Assembly (NCBI GenBank): GCA_043744255.1 | Contig: JAYTVA010000113.1 | Span: forward strand, 1-13,499 | DNA from: UKL13-2 sp043744255 | GTDB taxonomy: Bacteria > Pseudomonadota > Gammaproteobacteria > Burkholderiales > Usitatibacteraceae | Direction of reading: 5' to 3' | DNA: 13,499 nt | Shown here: one piece after another, positions 5,414-11,825 of the stretch | Layout: every line of letters starts with the position of its first letter | Position numbering within the stretch: the first letter of the stretch is position 1 | Notes under the pieces: model-generated | What the model saw: the letters and a program-made list of their open reading frames with translations, nothing else | What the model was told of the DNA's origin: nothing | Database searches by the model: none | Made by a program: the position numbers and the translations under genes

Positions 5414-6429
5414 TGACTCCATCGCGAATTCCAGTCACGGTTTTAACGGGCTACCTTGGCGCTGGCAAGACCACCTTGCTTAATCGCATCTTGTCGGAGC
5501 CGCACGGTAAGCGTTATGCGGTCATCGTCAATGAATTCGGCGAGATCGGCATCGACGGTGATTTGATCGTCAATGCCGACGAAGAGTTGTTCGAGATGAA
5601 CAATGGCTGCGTGTGCTGTACGGTGCGCGGCGATTTGATTCGTACGCTACATGGCTTGCTCGCGGAGCCCGGCAGGTTTGATGGCATCGTCATTGAGACC
5701 ACTGGCCTCGCTGCACCCGCGCCGGTCGCGCAAACATTTTTTGTTGATCATGTGCTGCAAGAAAAAACCACGCTCGATTCCGTGACCACGGTGGCCGATG
5801 CGTTTCATTTGCGTGCGCGCCTGCACTACAGCGCCGAAGCAGCCGAACAGATTGCTTTCGCCGATCAGATCGTGCTGAACAAAATTGAACTCGTGTCGGA
5901 CCAAGAGTTGGGTGAAATTGAAAACGAAATCCGCCGACTCAATCCGATCGCACCCATTCATCGTGCCCAGCGCGCGGATGTTGCGTTGAGCAAGGTGTTG
6001 AGTCGTGGCGGGTTTGAGTTGGATCGCATCGTGTCGCTAGCACCGGATTTCTTGCATGCCGAAAGCGACCACGCACCTACCCACGTACATGACGAACATT
6101 GCGACCATAACCACGATGACCACATCCACAAAAGCGGCATCGACAGCATTTCGCTCGAATCGCAACTGCCCATGGATCAGGAAAAAATCACCACATGGTT
6201 GACCGCGCTGATTGAAACGCACGGCGGCGATATTCTGCGCAGCAAGGGCATCATCGCGTTGCAAGGCGTTCCAGCGCGCATGGTGTTTCAATCCGTGCAG
6301 CGATTATTTGAAGGTGATTTGCAACGTGCGTGGCAGCCGGGTGAGGCGCGGGTCAGTCGCTTGGTGGTGATTGGCCGGAAGCTCGACGGTGCCAGTATCC
6401 GCGCAGGCTTTGCGGCCTGCGTGGCATGA
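5413..6429 (+). CDS. COG0523 (CobW/YjiA-type) GTPase, probable metal chaperone
   Basis: This is a 338-residue G3E GTPase of the COG0523 group. It shows a Walker A (GYLGAGKTT, 13-21), EFGEIGIDGD (41-50), the metal-binding CxCC motif CVCC (66-69), ETTGLAAPAPV (95-105) and the guanine-specificity motif NKIE (156-159). A His/Asp-rich linker at about 220-239 (SDHAPTHVHDEHCDHNHDDH) looks metal-binding, and a CobW C-terminal domain ends the protein. Family members deliver Zn, Co or Fe to client enzymes. The start is GTG 5413, which shares one base with the TAG stop of the zinc dehydrogenase. The frame is open further upstream, but that part is antiparallel to no known fold and simply runs through the dehydrogenase gene. 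Nearby candidate clients are the zinc dehydrogenase and the iron oxygenase. Confidence 0.9.
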   Translation: MTPSRIPVTVLTGYLGAGKTTLLNRILSEPHGKRYAVIVNEFGEIGIDGDLIVNADEELFEMNNGCVCCTVRGDLIRTLHGLLAEPGRFDGIVIETTGLAAPAPVAQTFFVDHVLQEKTTLDSVTTVADAFHLRARLHYSAEAAEQIAFADQIVLNKIELVSDQELGEIENEIRRLNPIAPIHRAQRADVALSKVLSRGGFELDRIVSLAPDFLHAESDHAPTHVHDEHCDHNHDDHIHKSGIDSISLESQLPMDQEKITTWLTALIETHGGDILRSKGIIALQGVPARMVFQSVQRLFEGDLQRAWQPGEARVSRLVVIGRKLDGASIRAGFAACVA

Positions 6430-6438
6430 ACGCCACCC

Positions 6439-6738
6439 ATGCTGGGCAACACGCGCAAAAGCCCGCAACACCTAGCCGCGCTGACCGCAATCAGCAGGTG
6501 GACACGCGAACGTTTTCGCCTGCCCGAGTCGTGTGCGGTCGTGGTGACAGAAATGGATTGCGCGCTACCCGGCTGTCCACCGTTAGAAACAGTCGTGGCG
6601 TTTTGGTCAGCAGACAACACGCGGCATCATTTCAAAATTTTCAAACCGGCGCTCGACGTGCTACCCGATGATTTGCCGTATACGTGGATGATGAAATCAC
6701 TCGCGGTGGCTGAGGGATTTGAATGTGATTGCTGCTGA
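6439..6738 (+). CDS. Small Cys-rich protein of unknown function
   Basis: I do not recognise this 99-residue family with certainty. It has no signal peptide or membrane segment. Cysteines sit at 32, 41 and 46 (MDCALPGCPPLET) and in a C-terminal CDCC (96-99), with a His pair in TRHHFKIFKP (61-70), a pattern suited to metal or Fe-S binding. The ATG at 6439 lies 9 bases after the stop of the COG0523 GTPase in the same frame and has no Shine-Dalgarno, so it is probably translated by coupling. The position suggests that it works with the GTPase, for example as a metal donor or acceptor, but that is inference. The competing frame starting at 6426 gives an Arg-rich, low-complexity product and is a shadow. 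Confidence 0.7.
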   Translation: MLGNTRKSPQHLAALTAISRWTRERFRLPESCAVVVTEMDCALPGCPPLETVVAFWSADNTRHHFKIFKPALDVLPDDLPYTWMMKSLAVAEGFECDCC

Positions 6739-6757
6739 ACAACACAGGAATTGAGCA

Positions 6758-7699
6758 ATGCAAAAACTAACCGCCGTCTCCCGCACCCAAGGCAACAACC
6801 GCGCCATCAAAGACGGTACCGTCCGTCCAAAAACCGTCGAACTCAACTTCATCGAAGTTGATCCGCTGATCGACGCGTTCCGCCGCATGGTGCGCGCGAG
6901 CGAATTCGATGTGTCCGAAATGGCGCTCACCACTTACATCTGCGCACGCGCGCACGGCAAGCGCATCACGGCTTTGCCGATTTTTCTGGTGCGCGCATTC
7001 CACCACGGTGCCATATTGGTCAACGCCCGCGCCGGTATTGGTGTTCCAAAGGATTTGGAAGGCAAACGCGTCGGCGTTAATCGCGGCTACACCGTCACCA
7101 CCGGTCTCTGGGCGCGCAACGTTTTAGCGCGTGAACACGGTGTTGATCTCAGCAAAATTACCTGGGTGTTGTCGGGTGACGAACACGTCGCCGAATATCG
7201 TCCGCCTTCCAACGTGGTGCCAATTGAAAAAGGCAAAAAAATCGCTGACATGCTCATCGCCGGTGAACTCGCCGCCGCCATCGGTGTGGAAGTGGATCAT
7301 GCCGATGTGAAGCCACTCATCGCCAATGCGAAAGAAGCCGGATTCGCCGCGCTCAAAAATCGTGGCCACTATCCAATCAATCATCTGGTCGTGGTGAAGG
7401 ACGAATTACTCGCGGCGCATCCCGCGCTGGCGACCGACTTGTTCAACGCGTTCGCCGAATCTAAGCGCGTGTACGTCGAGCAATTGAAAAACGGCACACT
7501 CGATAGACTCACGCCGATGGACGCCATGCACCAACGGGTCATGGAAATCACCGGTCGTGACCCCTTGGCCTACGGCATTGAGCCGAACCGGGCAGTGCTG
7601 CAAGATGCAATTGAAAGCGCGCTGGAGCAGGGCATCATCACCCAGCGCGTAACCGTGGACGAGTTGTTTGCCGAGAGCACGCGAACGTTGACCGGCTAG
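6758..7699 (+). CDS. 4,5-dihydroxyphthalate decarboxylase-like protein (Pht5 / periplasmic-binding fold)
   Basis: This 313-residue protein resembles 4,5-dihydroxyphthalate decarboxylase (Pht5), a family sharing the two-lobed fold of ABC-transporter substrate-binding proteins. The family landmarks are EFDVSEMALTTYI (49-61), the LVRAFHHGAILVN stretch (77-89), DLEGKRVGVNRGYTVTTGLWAR (99-120) and a C-terminal YGIEPNR. There is no signal peptide, which argues for a cytosolic enzyme rather than a transport component, and no ABC permease or ATPase is nearby. With a phthalate-4,5-dioxygenase-like oxygenase in the same cluster, decarboxylation of a dihydroxylated aromatic diacid to a protocatechuate-type catechol is plausible. 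Some homologues are annotated only as binding proteins, so the activity is not certain. The start is supported by AGGAA (6746-6750), seven bases before the ATG. Confidence 0.78.
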   Translation: MQKLTAVSRTQGNNRAIKDGTVRPKTVELNFIEVDPLIDAFRRMVRASEFDVSEMALTTYICARAHGKRITALPIFLVRAFHHGAILVNARAGIGVPKDLEGKRVGVNRGYTVTTGLWARNVLAREHGVDLSKITWVLSGDEHVAEYRPPSNVVPIEKGKKIADMLIAGELAAAIGVEVDHADVKPLIANAKEAGFAALKNRGHYPINHLVVVKDELLAAHPALATDLFNAFAESKRVYVEQLKNGTLDRLTPMDAMHQRVMEITGRDPLAYGIEPNRAVLQDAIESALEQGIITQRVTVDELFAESTRTLTG

Positions 7700-7719
7700 T
7701 CGATAGTTTTACCGCCATC

Positions 7720-7771
7720 CCACCCTCTCCCGCAGGCGGGAGAGGGAAGCCGACAGGCTGGGAGAGGGTGG
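7720..7771 (+). repeat. CCCTCTCCC-type dispersed hairpin repeat, copy 2
   Basis: CCCTCTCCCGC (7723-7733) pairs perfectly with GCGGGAGAGGG (7736-7746). Alternatively, CCACCCTCTCCC (7720-7731) pairs with GGGAGAGGGTGG (7760-7771), so two exclusive hairpins are possible. It fills the 108-base gap between the decarboxylase-like and PanB-like genes. It is oriented opposite to copy 1 at 4241-4277. There is no T-run. Confidence 0.75.
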
Positions 7772-7807
7772 TCAAACGGGCGAAAAAATTCACTGAACAA
7801 GAAAGCA

Positions 7808-8650
7808 ATGACCATGCAAACCAACGAAACCAAAGTCACCATCCCCGCCTTGCAACAAATGAAACGCGACGGCAAGAAAATCGTCGGCGTGGTTGCATGG
7901 GATTATCAAATCGCACGTATCGCTGATAGCACCGGCGTGGACATCGTCTCGGTGGGCGACACCGTTGGCGTGAATCTTTGGGGCCACGCCAACCCGCTCG
8001 AAGTCACCATGGACGAAATGCTGATCGTCACCAAAGCCGTGCGACGCGGCGTTTCGCGCGCGCTGGTGAGTGTCGATTTTCCGTTCGGCCCTTTGCAGGA
8101 AGGTAGCGACGCGGCACTCAAGGCGGCGATTCGCTTCGTCAAAGAGGCCGGTGTCGATATGGTCAAGCTCGATGGCGCGGCTGATTTTCCGGAGGCCGTG
8201 GAGACCATCGCGCGCGCCGGCATTCCCGTGTTCGCACAAATGGGCGTCACGCCGCAGACCGCGCTGCAATACGGCATTCCCTACGGTGCGCAATCGGGCG
8301 CGGCAATCCCCGAGGCGCTGATGAAAAAATTAGTCGCGCAAGCGAAACGCCTCGAAGACGCTGGCGCGTCGCTGCTTGACTTCACCAATTCAGGACCCGA
8401 GGCTGGGCCCGCCGTGGTGAGCGAAGTCGCGATTCCGGTGATCGGTGGATTCGGTGGTGGACCGTGGCTTGACGGGCGCATGCGGATGGCGCACGCCGCC
8501 ATTGGCTACGCGGCGAGCAATGTCGGATCGACCGCACCCGCTTATGCCAACGTCGCCACCATCACCGATAGTGCCTTGCGAGCGTTTGCGGACGACGTAC
8601 GCGCGGCGCGCCAGATCAAGGGCGCGACTGGTGTGAAGAAGATCGGGTAG
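7808..8650 (+). CDS. Ketopantoate hydroxymethyltransferase-like (PanB-superfamily) protein, divergent active site
   Basis: This 280-residue TIM-barrel protein is related to PanB, which transfers a hydroxymethyl group from methylene-tetrahydrofolate to 2-oxoisovalerate. Family marks are TIPALQQMKRDGKK (11-24), SVGDTVGVNLWGH (48-60, metal Asp51), VDFPFGP (Asp90), MVKLDGA (118-124, Lys120), MGVTPQ (145-150) and PVIGGFGGG (210-218). Compared with E. coli PanB as I recall it, metal ligand Glu114 is Asp122, the His of GHLGLTPQ is Gln144, and the catalytic Glu181 aligns without gaps to Thr193. These changes, and its place among aromatic-catabolism genes rather than beside panC, argue for another reaction, perhaps aldol or retro-aldol chemistry on a 2-oxo acid. 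The start is either ATG 7808 or ATG 7814; the Shine-Dalgarno is weak. Confidence 0.8.
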   Translation: MTMQTNETKVTIPALQQMKRDGKKIVGVVAWDYQIARIADSTGVDIVSVGDTVGVNLWGHANPLEVTMDEMLIVTKAVRRGVSRALVSVDFPFGPLQEGSDAALKAAIRFVKEAGVDMVKLDGAADFPEAVETIARAGIPVFAQMGVTPQTALQYGIPYGAQSGAAIPEALMKKLVAQAKRLEDAGASLLDFTNSGPEAGPAVVSEVAIPVIGGFGGGPWLDGRMRMAHAAIGYAASNVGSTAPAYANVATITDSALRAFADDVRAARQIKGATGVKKIG

Positions 8651-8659
8651 GTCGCGATC

Positions 8660-9511
8660 ATGCCAACGGTAAAAATTGATGGCATCGCGACCAACTACGA
8701 AATCATCGGGAACGGCGCGCCGTTATTGATGTTTTCGCCAGGCGGCTTTGACGCGACGCTCGAAAAATGGCGCTCGCTAGGCGTGTATGCGCGGGTCAAG
8801 CCACTTGAACATTTGAGCAAATATTTCCAGTGCATCGTCTTTGATCGCCGCGAAACCGGACACTCTGGCGGGCGAATCGAAGCCGTTACCTGGGCCGATT
8901 ACGTTGCGCAAGGCAAAGGGCTGCTCGATCATCTTGGTATCGAACGCGCGCATCTCATGGGTGGCTGCATGGGCTGTTGTCCGGTCGTCGCCTTTGCCGT
9001 CGCTTACCCGGCAGCGACCGCCAGCATGGTGCTGTGGTGGCCCGTCGGTGGCGCGAAATATCGCATCAACGCTGAGACACGATTTCGGCAACACCTCGCG
9101 TTCGTGAGCGAGCAAGGGTTAGCGGCGGTGGTGGCCCTCGTGCAAAGCCACACCAAGTCATTCAGCGAGGATCCGCGCGGCGGTCCATGGGCATCGGTGA
9201 TTCGCAGCGACGTTGAGTTTGCCGCTCGTTACGCACACTTCGATTTGGAAAAATACCAAGCGCTCGTCACGCAACTCGTGCGAAATCTGTTTGACCGTGA
9301 CACGGCGCCGGGTGCTGAGCCCGAAGATTTGTTGAAGCTAAACATTCCCACGTTGATCGTGCCGGGTCGCGATGCTTCGCACGCCACCTCGGCCGCACGC
9401 TATCTTGAAGAATGTATTCCCAATGCCGCGTATTGGGACGCCGCGCCGGACGCGCAGACCGAAGAAGCTTCTGCTGCGAAACTACTCGACTTTCTTAAGG
9501 CTGCCAAATGA
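8660..9511 (+). CDS. Alpha/beta hydrolase with a cysteine nucleophile elbow
   Basis: This is a 283-residue alpha/beta-hydrolase-fold protein without a signal peptide. The oxyanion region is FSPGGFD (25-31) and FDRRETGHSGG (61-71) follows. The nucleophile elbow is G-G-C103-M-G, so Cys stands where most members have Ser, as in dienelactone hydrolase. VPGRDASH (234-241) supplies Asp238 and His241. No His occurs in the C-terminal tail where the usual catalytic His sits, so His241 is the likely substitute. It may hydrolyse a lactone, thioester or C-C bond in an intermediate of the cluster's pathway. It starts 9 bases after the PanB-like gene, and its TGA overlaps the next gene's ATG (ATGA), so the three genes are tightly coupled. 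Confidence 0.85.
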   Translation: MPTVKIDGIATNYEIIGNGAPLLMFSPGGFDATLEKWRSLGVYARVKPLEHLSKYFQCIVFDRRETGHSGGRIEAVTWADYVAQGKGLLDHLGIERAHLMGGCMGCCPVVAFAVAYPAATASMVLWWPVGGAKYRINAETRFRQHLAFVSEQGLAAVVALVQSHTKSFSEDPRGGPWASVIRSDVEFAARYAHFDLEKYQALVTQLVRNLFDRDTAPGAEPEDLLKLNIPTLIVPGRDASHATSAARYLEECIPNAAYWDAAPDAQTEEASAAKLLDFLKAAK

Positions 9512-10197
9512 GTGAACTTACCGACATCCGCCGCGACTTCGAGCGCGTCGCACCCGACACCGTAACCGCAATCTCGGCATTTGCCTCGTCGATCATCGCC
9601 GATGTCGCCGGTCGCCGTGGCGCGATGGATGGCCGCATCGCCGCGCTGACGCCGACGATGCGCCTCGCGGGGCCTGCGTTCACCATCGACATCCGACCCG
9701 GTGACAACTTGATGATCCACGCTGCGATGGCGATGGCCAAGCCCGGCGATATTTTGGTGATCGATGGCAAGGCAGATCGCGGCACCGCGCTGATGGGCTC
9801 GATCATGATTAACGCGTGCAAAAAATTAGGGCTCGGCGGTGTGGTGATCGACGGCGCGGTGAGGGATAGCGAAGAATTGTGCGCGCTAGGATTCCCGGTC
9901 TACGCCATCTGCACCAACCCCAACGGCCCCAACAAATACGCGCCGGGTCGCATCAACTGGCCGGTGTCGTGCGGTGGCGTGGCGGTGCAGCCCGGTGATT
10001 TGGTGTTGGGCGATGCCGATGGTATCGTCGTGGTCGAACGCCGGAAAGCCGCGTCCTTGCTGGGTCTTGCGGCAAAGAAGGTCGCGGATGAACAGGCGCG
10101 TCTCGCCGATATTGCGAGCGGCAAGAACATCCGCCCGAAGTGGCTCGAAGGATCACTTCGCGCGGCGGGAGTGCTACAAGAAGGCGAGTCGCTGTAG
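9508..10197 (+). CDS. RraA-like aldolase (HMG/CHA aldolase type)
   Basis: This 229-residue protein belongs to the RraA / 4-hydroxy-4-methyl-2-oxoglutarate (HMG) and 4-carboxy-4-hydroxy-2-oxoadipate (CHA) aldolase family. Typical segments are RPGDNLMIHAAMAMAKPGD (63-81), GTALMG (92-97), the substrate/metal motif DGAVRD (115-120; Arg119 and Asp120) and the C-terminal GDLVLGDADGIVVV (163-176). CHA aldolase cleaves the last intermediate of protocatechuate 4,5-cleavage and gallate pathways into pyruvate and oxaloacetate. That would fit downstream of a 4,5-dihydroxyphthalate decarboxylase, though RraA homologues without aldolase activity also exist. The ATG overlaps the hydrolase stop by four bases. 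It is the last gene of the + strand cluster, ending 12 bases before the convergent MFS gene. Confidence 0.85.
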   Translation: MSELTDIRRDFERVAPDTVTAISAFASSIIADVAGRRGAMDGRIAALTPTMRLAGPAFTIDIRPGDNLMIHAAMAMAKPGDILVIDGKADRGTALMGSIMINACKKLGLGGVVIDGAVRDSEELCALGFPVYAICTNPNGPNKYAPGRINWPVSCGGVAVQPGDLVLGDADGIVVVERRKAASLLGLAAKKVADEQARLADIASGKNIRPKWLEGSLRAAGVLQEGESL

Positions 10198-10209
10198 CGC
10201 GCCGTCAGT

Positions 10210-11394
10210 TCATGCCGCGCGTTTTAGCAGCAATGCCAACAACGCCATCGCCGCCGTGATGAACGCACCCGCCAAAAACGGTGTCTGCGCGCTGAATTTT
10301 TCGGCAAGCACGCCACCCAGTGCCATCCCGGCACCAATGCCGCTGACAATAAACGTCGCTGACCACGTGAACGCCTCGGCGGCATATTTCGCTGGTGCCA
10401 AGCGTGAAACCAAGAAACTTTGCGCCGCAATCGACGGCGCAATCGTTGCCCCTGCAATAAAAGCGACCACACCCAGCAGCACGAGGTCGCTGATCCAGTA
10501 GTGCAACAGCAGTGGTGCCACCATCAGCGCCAACATCACCGCGAACTGGCGCTCGACCGACCATTTCAGATGTAGCGCCCCATACACTGCGCCGCCAATG
10601 GCGCTGCCGACCGAATTGATCGCGAGCAGCACGCCGGCGAGAGCAGGAATCGCCATCGCGGTCGCGAGCGCCGGGTAGCCAACTTCGAGCAGCCCAAACG
10701 CCGTGGTGAGGCCGACGGTGGTAAAAAACAGCAGCAACAATTGCGGATCAGTGAGGGGGCCCAGCAAGTGACGTTCAGTGGCCGTCTGTTGGTGCCAATA
10801 CCGGAGGGTCGGTGATTGCAAAAAAACGATGAACGCAATAAACATCAGCGCGGTCGTGGCGAGAAACGCCGCCGTGGTGCCGCCCAGCGCAATCAAGACC
10901 GCGACGATCAACGGCCCGACGGTAAAGCACAACTCCATGGTGACCGCATCGACGGCGAATGCCATGCGCCGATTTTTGTCATCCGCGAAGCGGTGTCGCC
11001 ACACCGTGCGCGTGAGCGTGGAGATTGGCGCGGGAAACGCACCAGCGGCCGCGCTTGCCAGCACAACGGCCCAGTGGGGCGCGTGGCTGCGAACGACGGC
11101 AAACAATAGCAACAGCATCAGCGGCTGCGAAAAACCGGTGACGCGGAGCAAGCGATGCGGGCCGTGCCGGTCGATGATGCGTCCAGAAATCGGCGCGGTG
11201 ATTGCCATCGCCAGAAAGTACGCGCCGACCGCCGTACCCGCTAACGCAAACGAGCCCAGCGCGCTGCGCAAAAACAGCAGCATCGAAAGGCCCACCATGC
11301 CGCTCGGCAGACGAGCTATCCAGCCGACCAACACCATCGCCTTCACGTCAGGCAGACTGAGAAAGTCCCGGTAGGGCGTGATGAATCGCTGCAT
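10210..11394 (-). CDS. MFS transporter, 12-helix type
   Basis: This is a 394-residue integral membrane protein of the major facilitator superfamily with about 12 hydrophobic helices. Examples are AMVLVGWIARLPSGMVGLSM near the N terminus and GVVAFIAGATIAPSIAAQSF in the C-terminal half. A typical cytoplasmic loop 2-3 motif, GRIIDRHGPHRLLR, is present. The substrate cannot be predicted; efflux or uptake of an organic acid is possible. I chose ATG 11394, because its A is also the last base of the thioesterase TAA stop (TAATG), the usual form of translational coupling. A start at 11439 would add 15 residues that lie entirely within the thioesterase gene. It is the last gene of the gcdH operon and converges on the aldolase gene. 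Confidence 0.88.
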   Translation of the reverse strand: MQRFITPYRDFLSLPDVKAMVLVGWIARLPSGMVGLSMLLFLRSALGSFALAGTAVGAYFLAMAITAPISGRIIDRHGPHRLLRVTGFSQPLMLLLLFAVVRSHAPHWAVVLASAAAGAFPAPISTLTRTVWRHRFADDKNRRMAFAVDAVTMELCFTVGPLIVAVLIALGGTTAAFLATTALMFIAFIVFLQSPTLRYWHQQTATERHLLGPLTDPQLLLLFFTTVGLTTAFGLLEVGYPALATAMAIPALAGVLLAINSVGSAIGGAVYGALHLKWSVERQFAVMLALMVAPLLLHYWISDLVLLGVVAFIAGATIAPSIAAQSFLVSRLAPAKYAAEAFTWSATFIVSGIGAGMALGGVLAEKFSAQTPFLAGAFITAAMALLALLLKRAA

Positions 11395-11825
11395 TACGTG
11401 CTGAGCGCCAGCACGGCCAAAGTGAATCGCGAGATGCACACGAGCTGGTCGGTGTCATCGACAATTCGTATCTCCCAAATCTGCGTCGTGCGCCCGCGAT
11501 GCACCGGGCGCGCAGTGCCGTGCACCCAGCCCTCGCGTACGGTGCGCACGTGGTTGGCGTTGATCTCTAGGCCGACGACATTGAATCTGCTTCGATCCAC
11601 GCAACAATAACCGCCGACGCTGCCCATCGTTTCGGCCAGCGCCACCGAGGCACCGCCATGCAACAGACCGAATGGCTGGCGCGTGCGATGATCGACCGGC
11701 ATTTTCGCCTTCAGAAAATCATCGCCGACCTCGGTGAATTCGATGCCGAGATGGGCGTTGAGTGTGGCGGAAGGCTGCCTCAGTTGTTCGAGTGTGAGTG
11801 GGGTGTGCCAGATCGAGTCGCTCAT
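11394..11825 (-). CDS. Hotdog-fold acyl-CoA thioesterase (PaaI/MenI-type)
   Basis: This is a 143-residue hotdog thioesterase. The active-site helix motif LLHGGASVALAETMGS (54-69) includes the probable catalytic Glu65 and His56. The following VGLEINANHVRTVREG and HRGRTTQIWEIRI stretches closely resemble E. coli YdiI/MenI and EntH. It should hydrolyse an aryl- or acyl-CoA. No menaquinone genes are in view, so a housekeeping or salvage role beside glutaryl-CoA dehydrogenase is more likely than menaquinone synthesis. Its ATG overlaps the gcdH stop (ATGA), and its TAA overlaps the MFS start by one base. Confidence 0.9.
   Translation of the reverse strand: MSDSIWHTPLTLEQLRQPSATLNAHLGIEFTEVGDDFLKAKMPVDHRTRQPFGLLHGGASVALAETMGSVGGYCCVDRSRFNVVGLEINANHVRTVREGWVHGTARPVHRGRTTQIWEIRIVDDTDQLVCISRFTLAVLALST

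Noticed and set aside
4280..5422. Long (380-codon) open frame on the - strand opposite the zinc dehydrogenase
   Set aside because: The dehydrogenase on the + strand has complete family motifs, and the antisense product shows none. Long antisense frames are expected from GC-rich third codon positions.
6426..6671. Alternative frame over the small Cys-rich gene
   Set aside because: Its product is Arg-rich and patternless. The overlapping 99-residue frame has a structured composition and sits in the GTPase operon in the same frame.
6758..7699. Calling this gene the binding protein of an ABC transporter
   Set aside because: There is no signal peptide and no permease or ATPase gene nearby. The similarity pattern and the oxygenase context fit the decarboxylase-like branch better.
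7808..8650. Calling this gene panB for pantothenate synthesis
   Set aside because: Three conserved active-site positions differ from E. coli PanB as recalled, and the neighbours are catabolic genes rather than panC or panD.
10197..10225. Possible terminator between the converging aldolase and MFS genes (GCGCG 10197-10201 with CGCGC 10216-10220, then GTTTT)
   Set aside because: The stem is only 5 bp with a 14-base loop, the T-run is short, and the site overlaps both gene ends. It was too weak to list as a feature.
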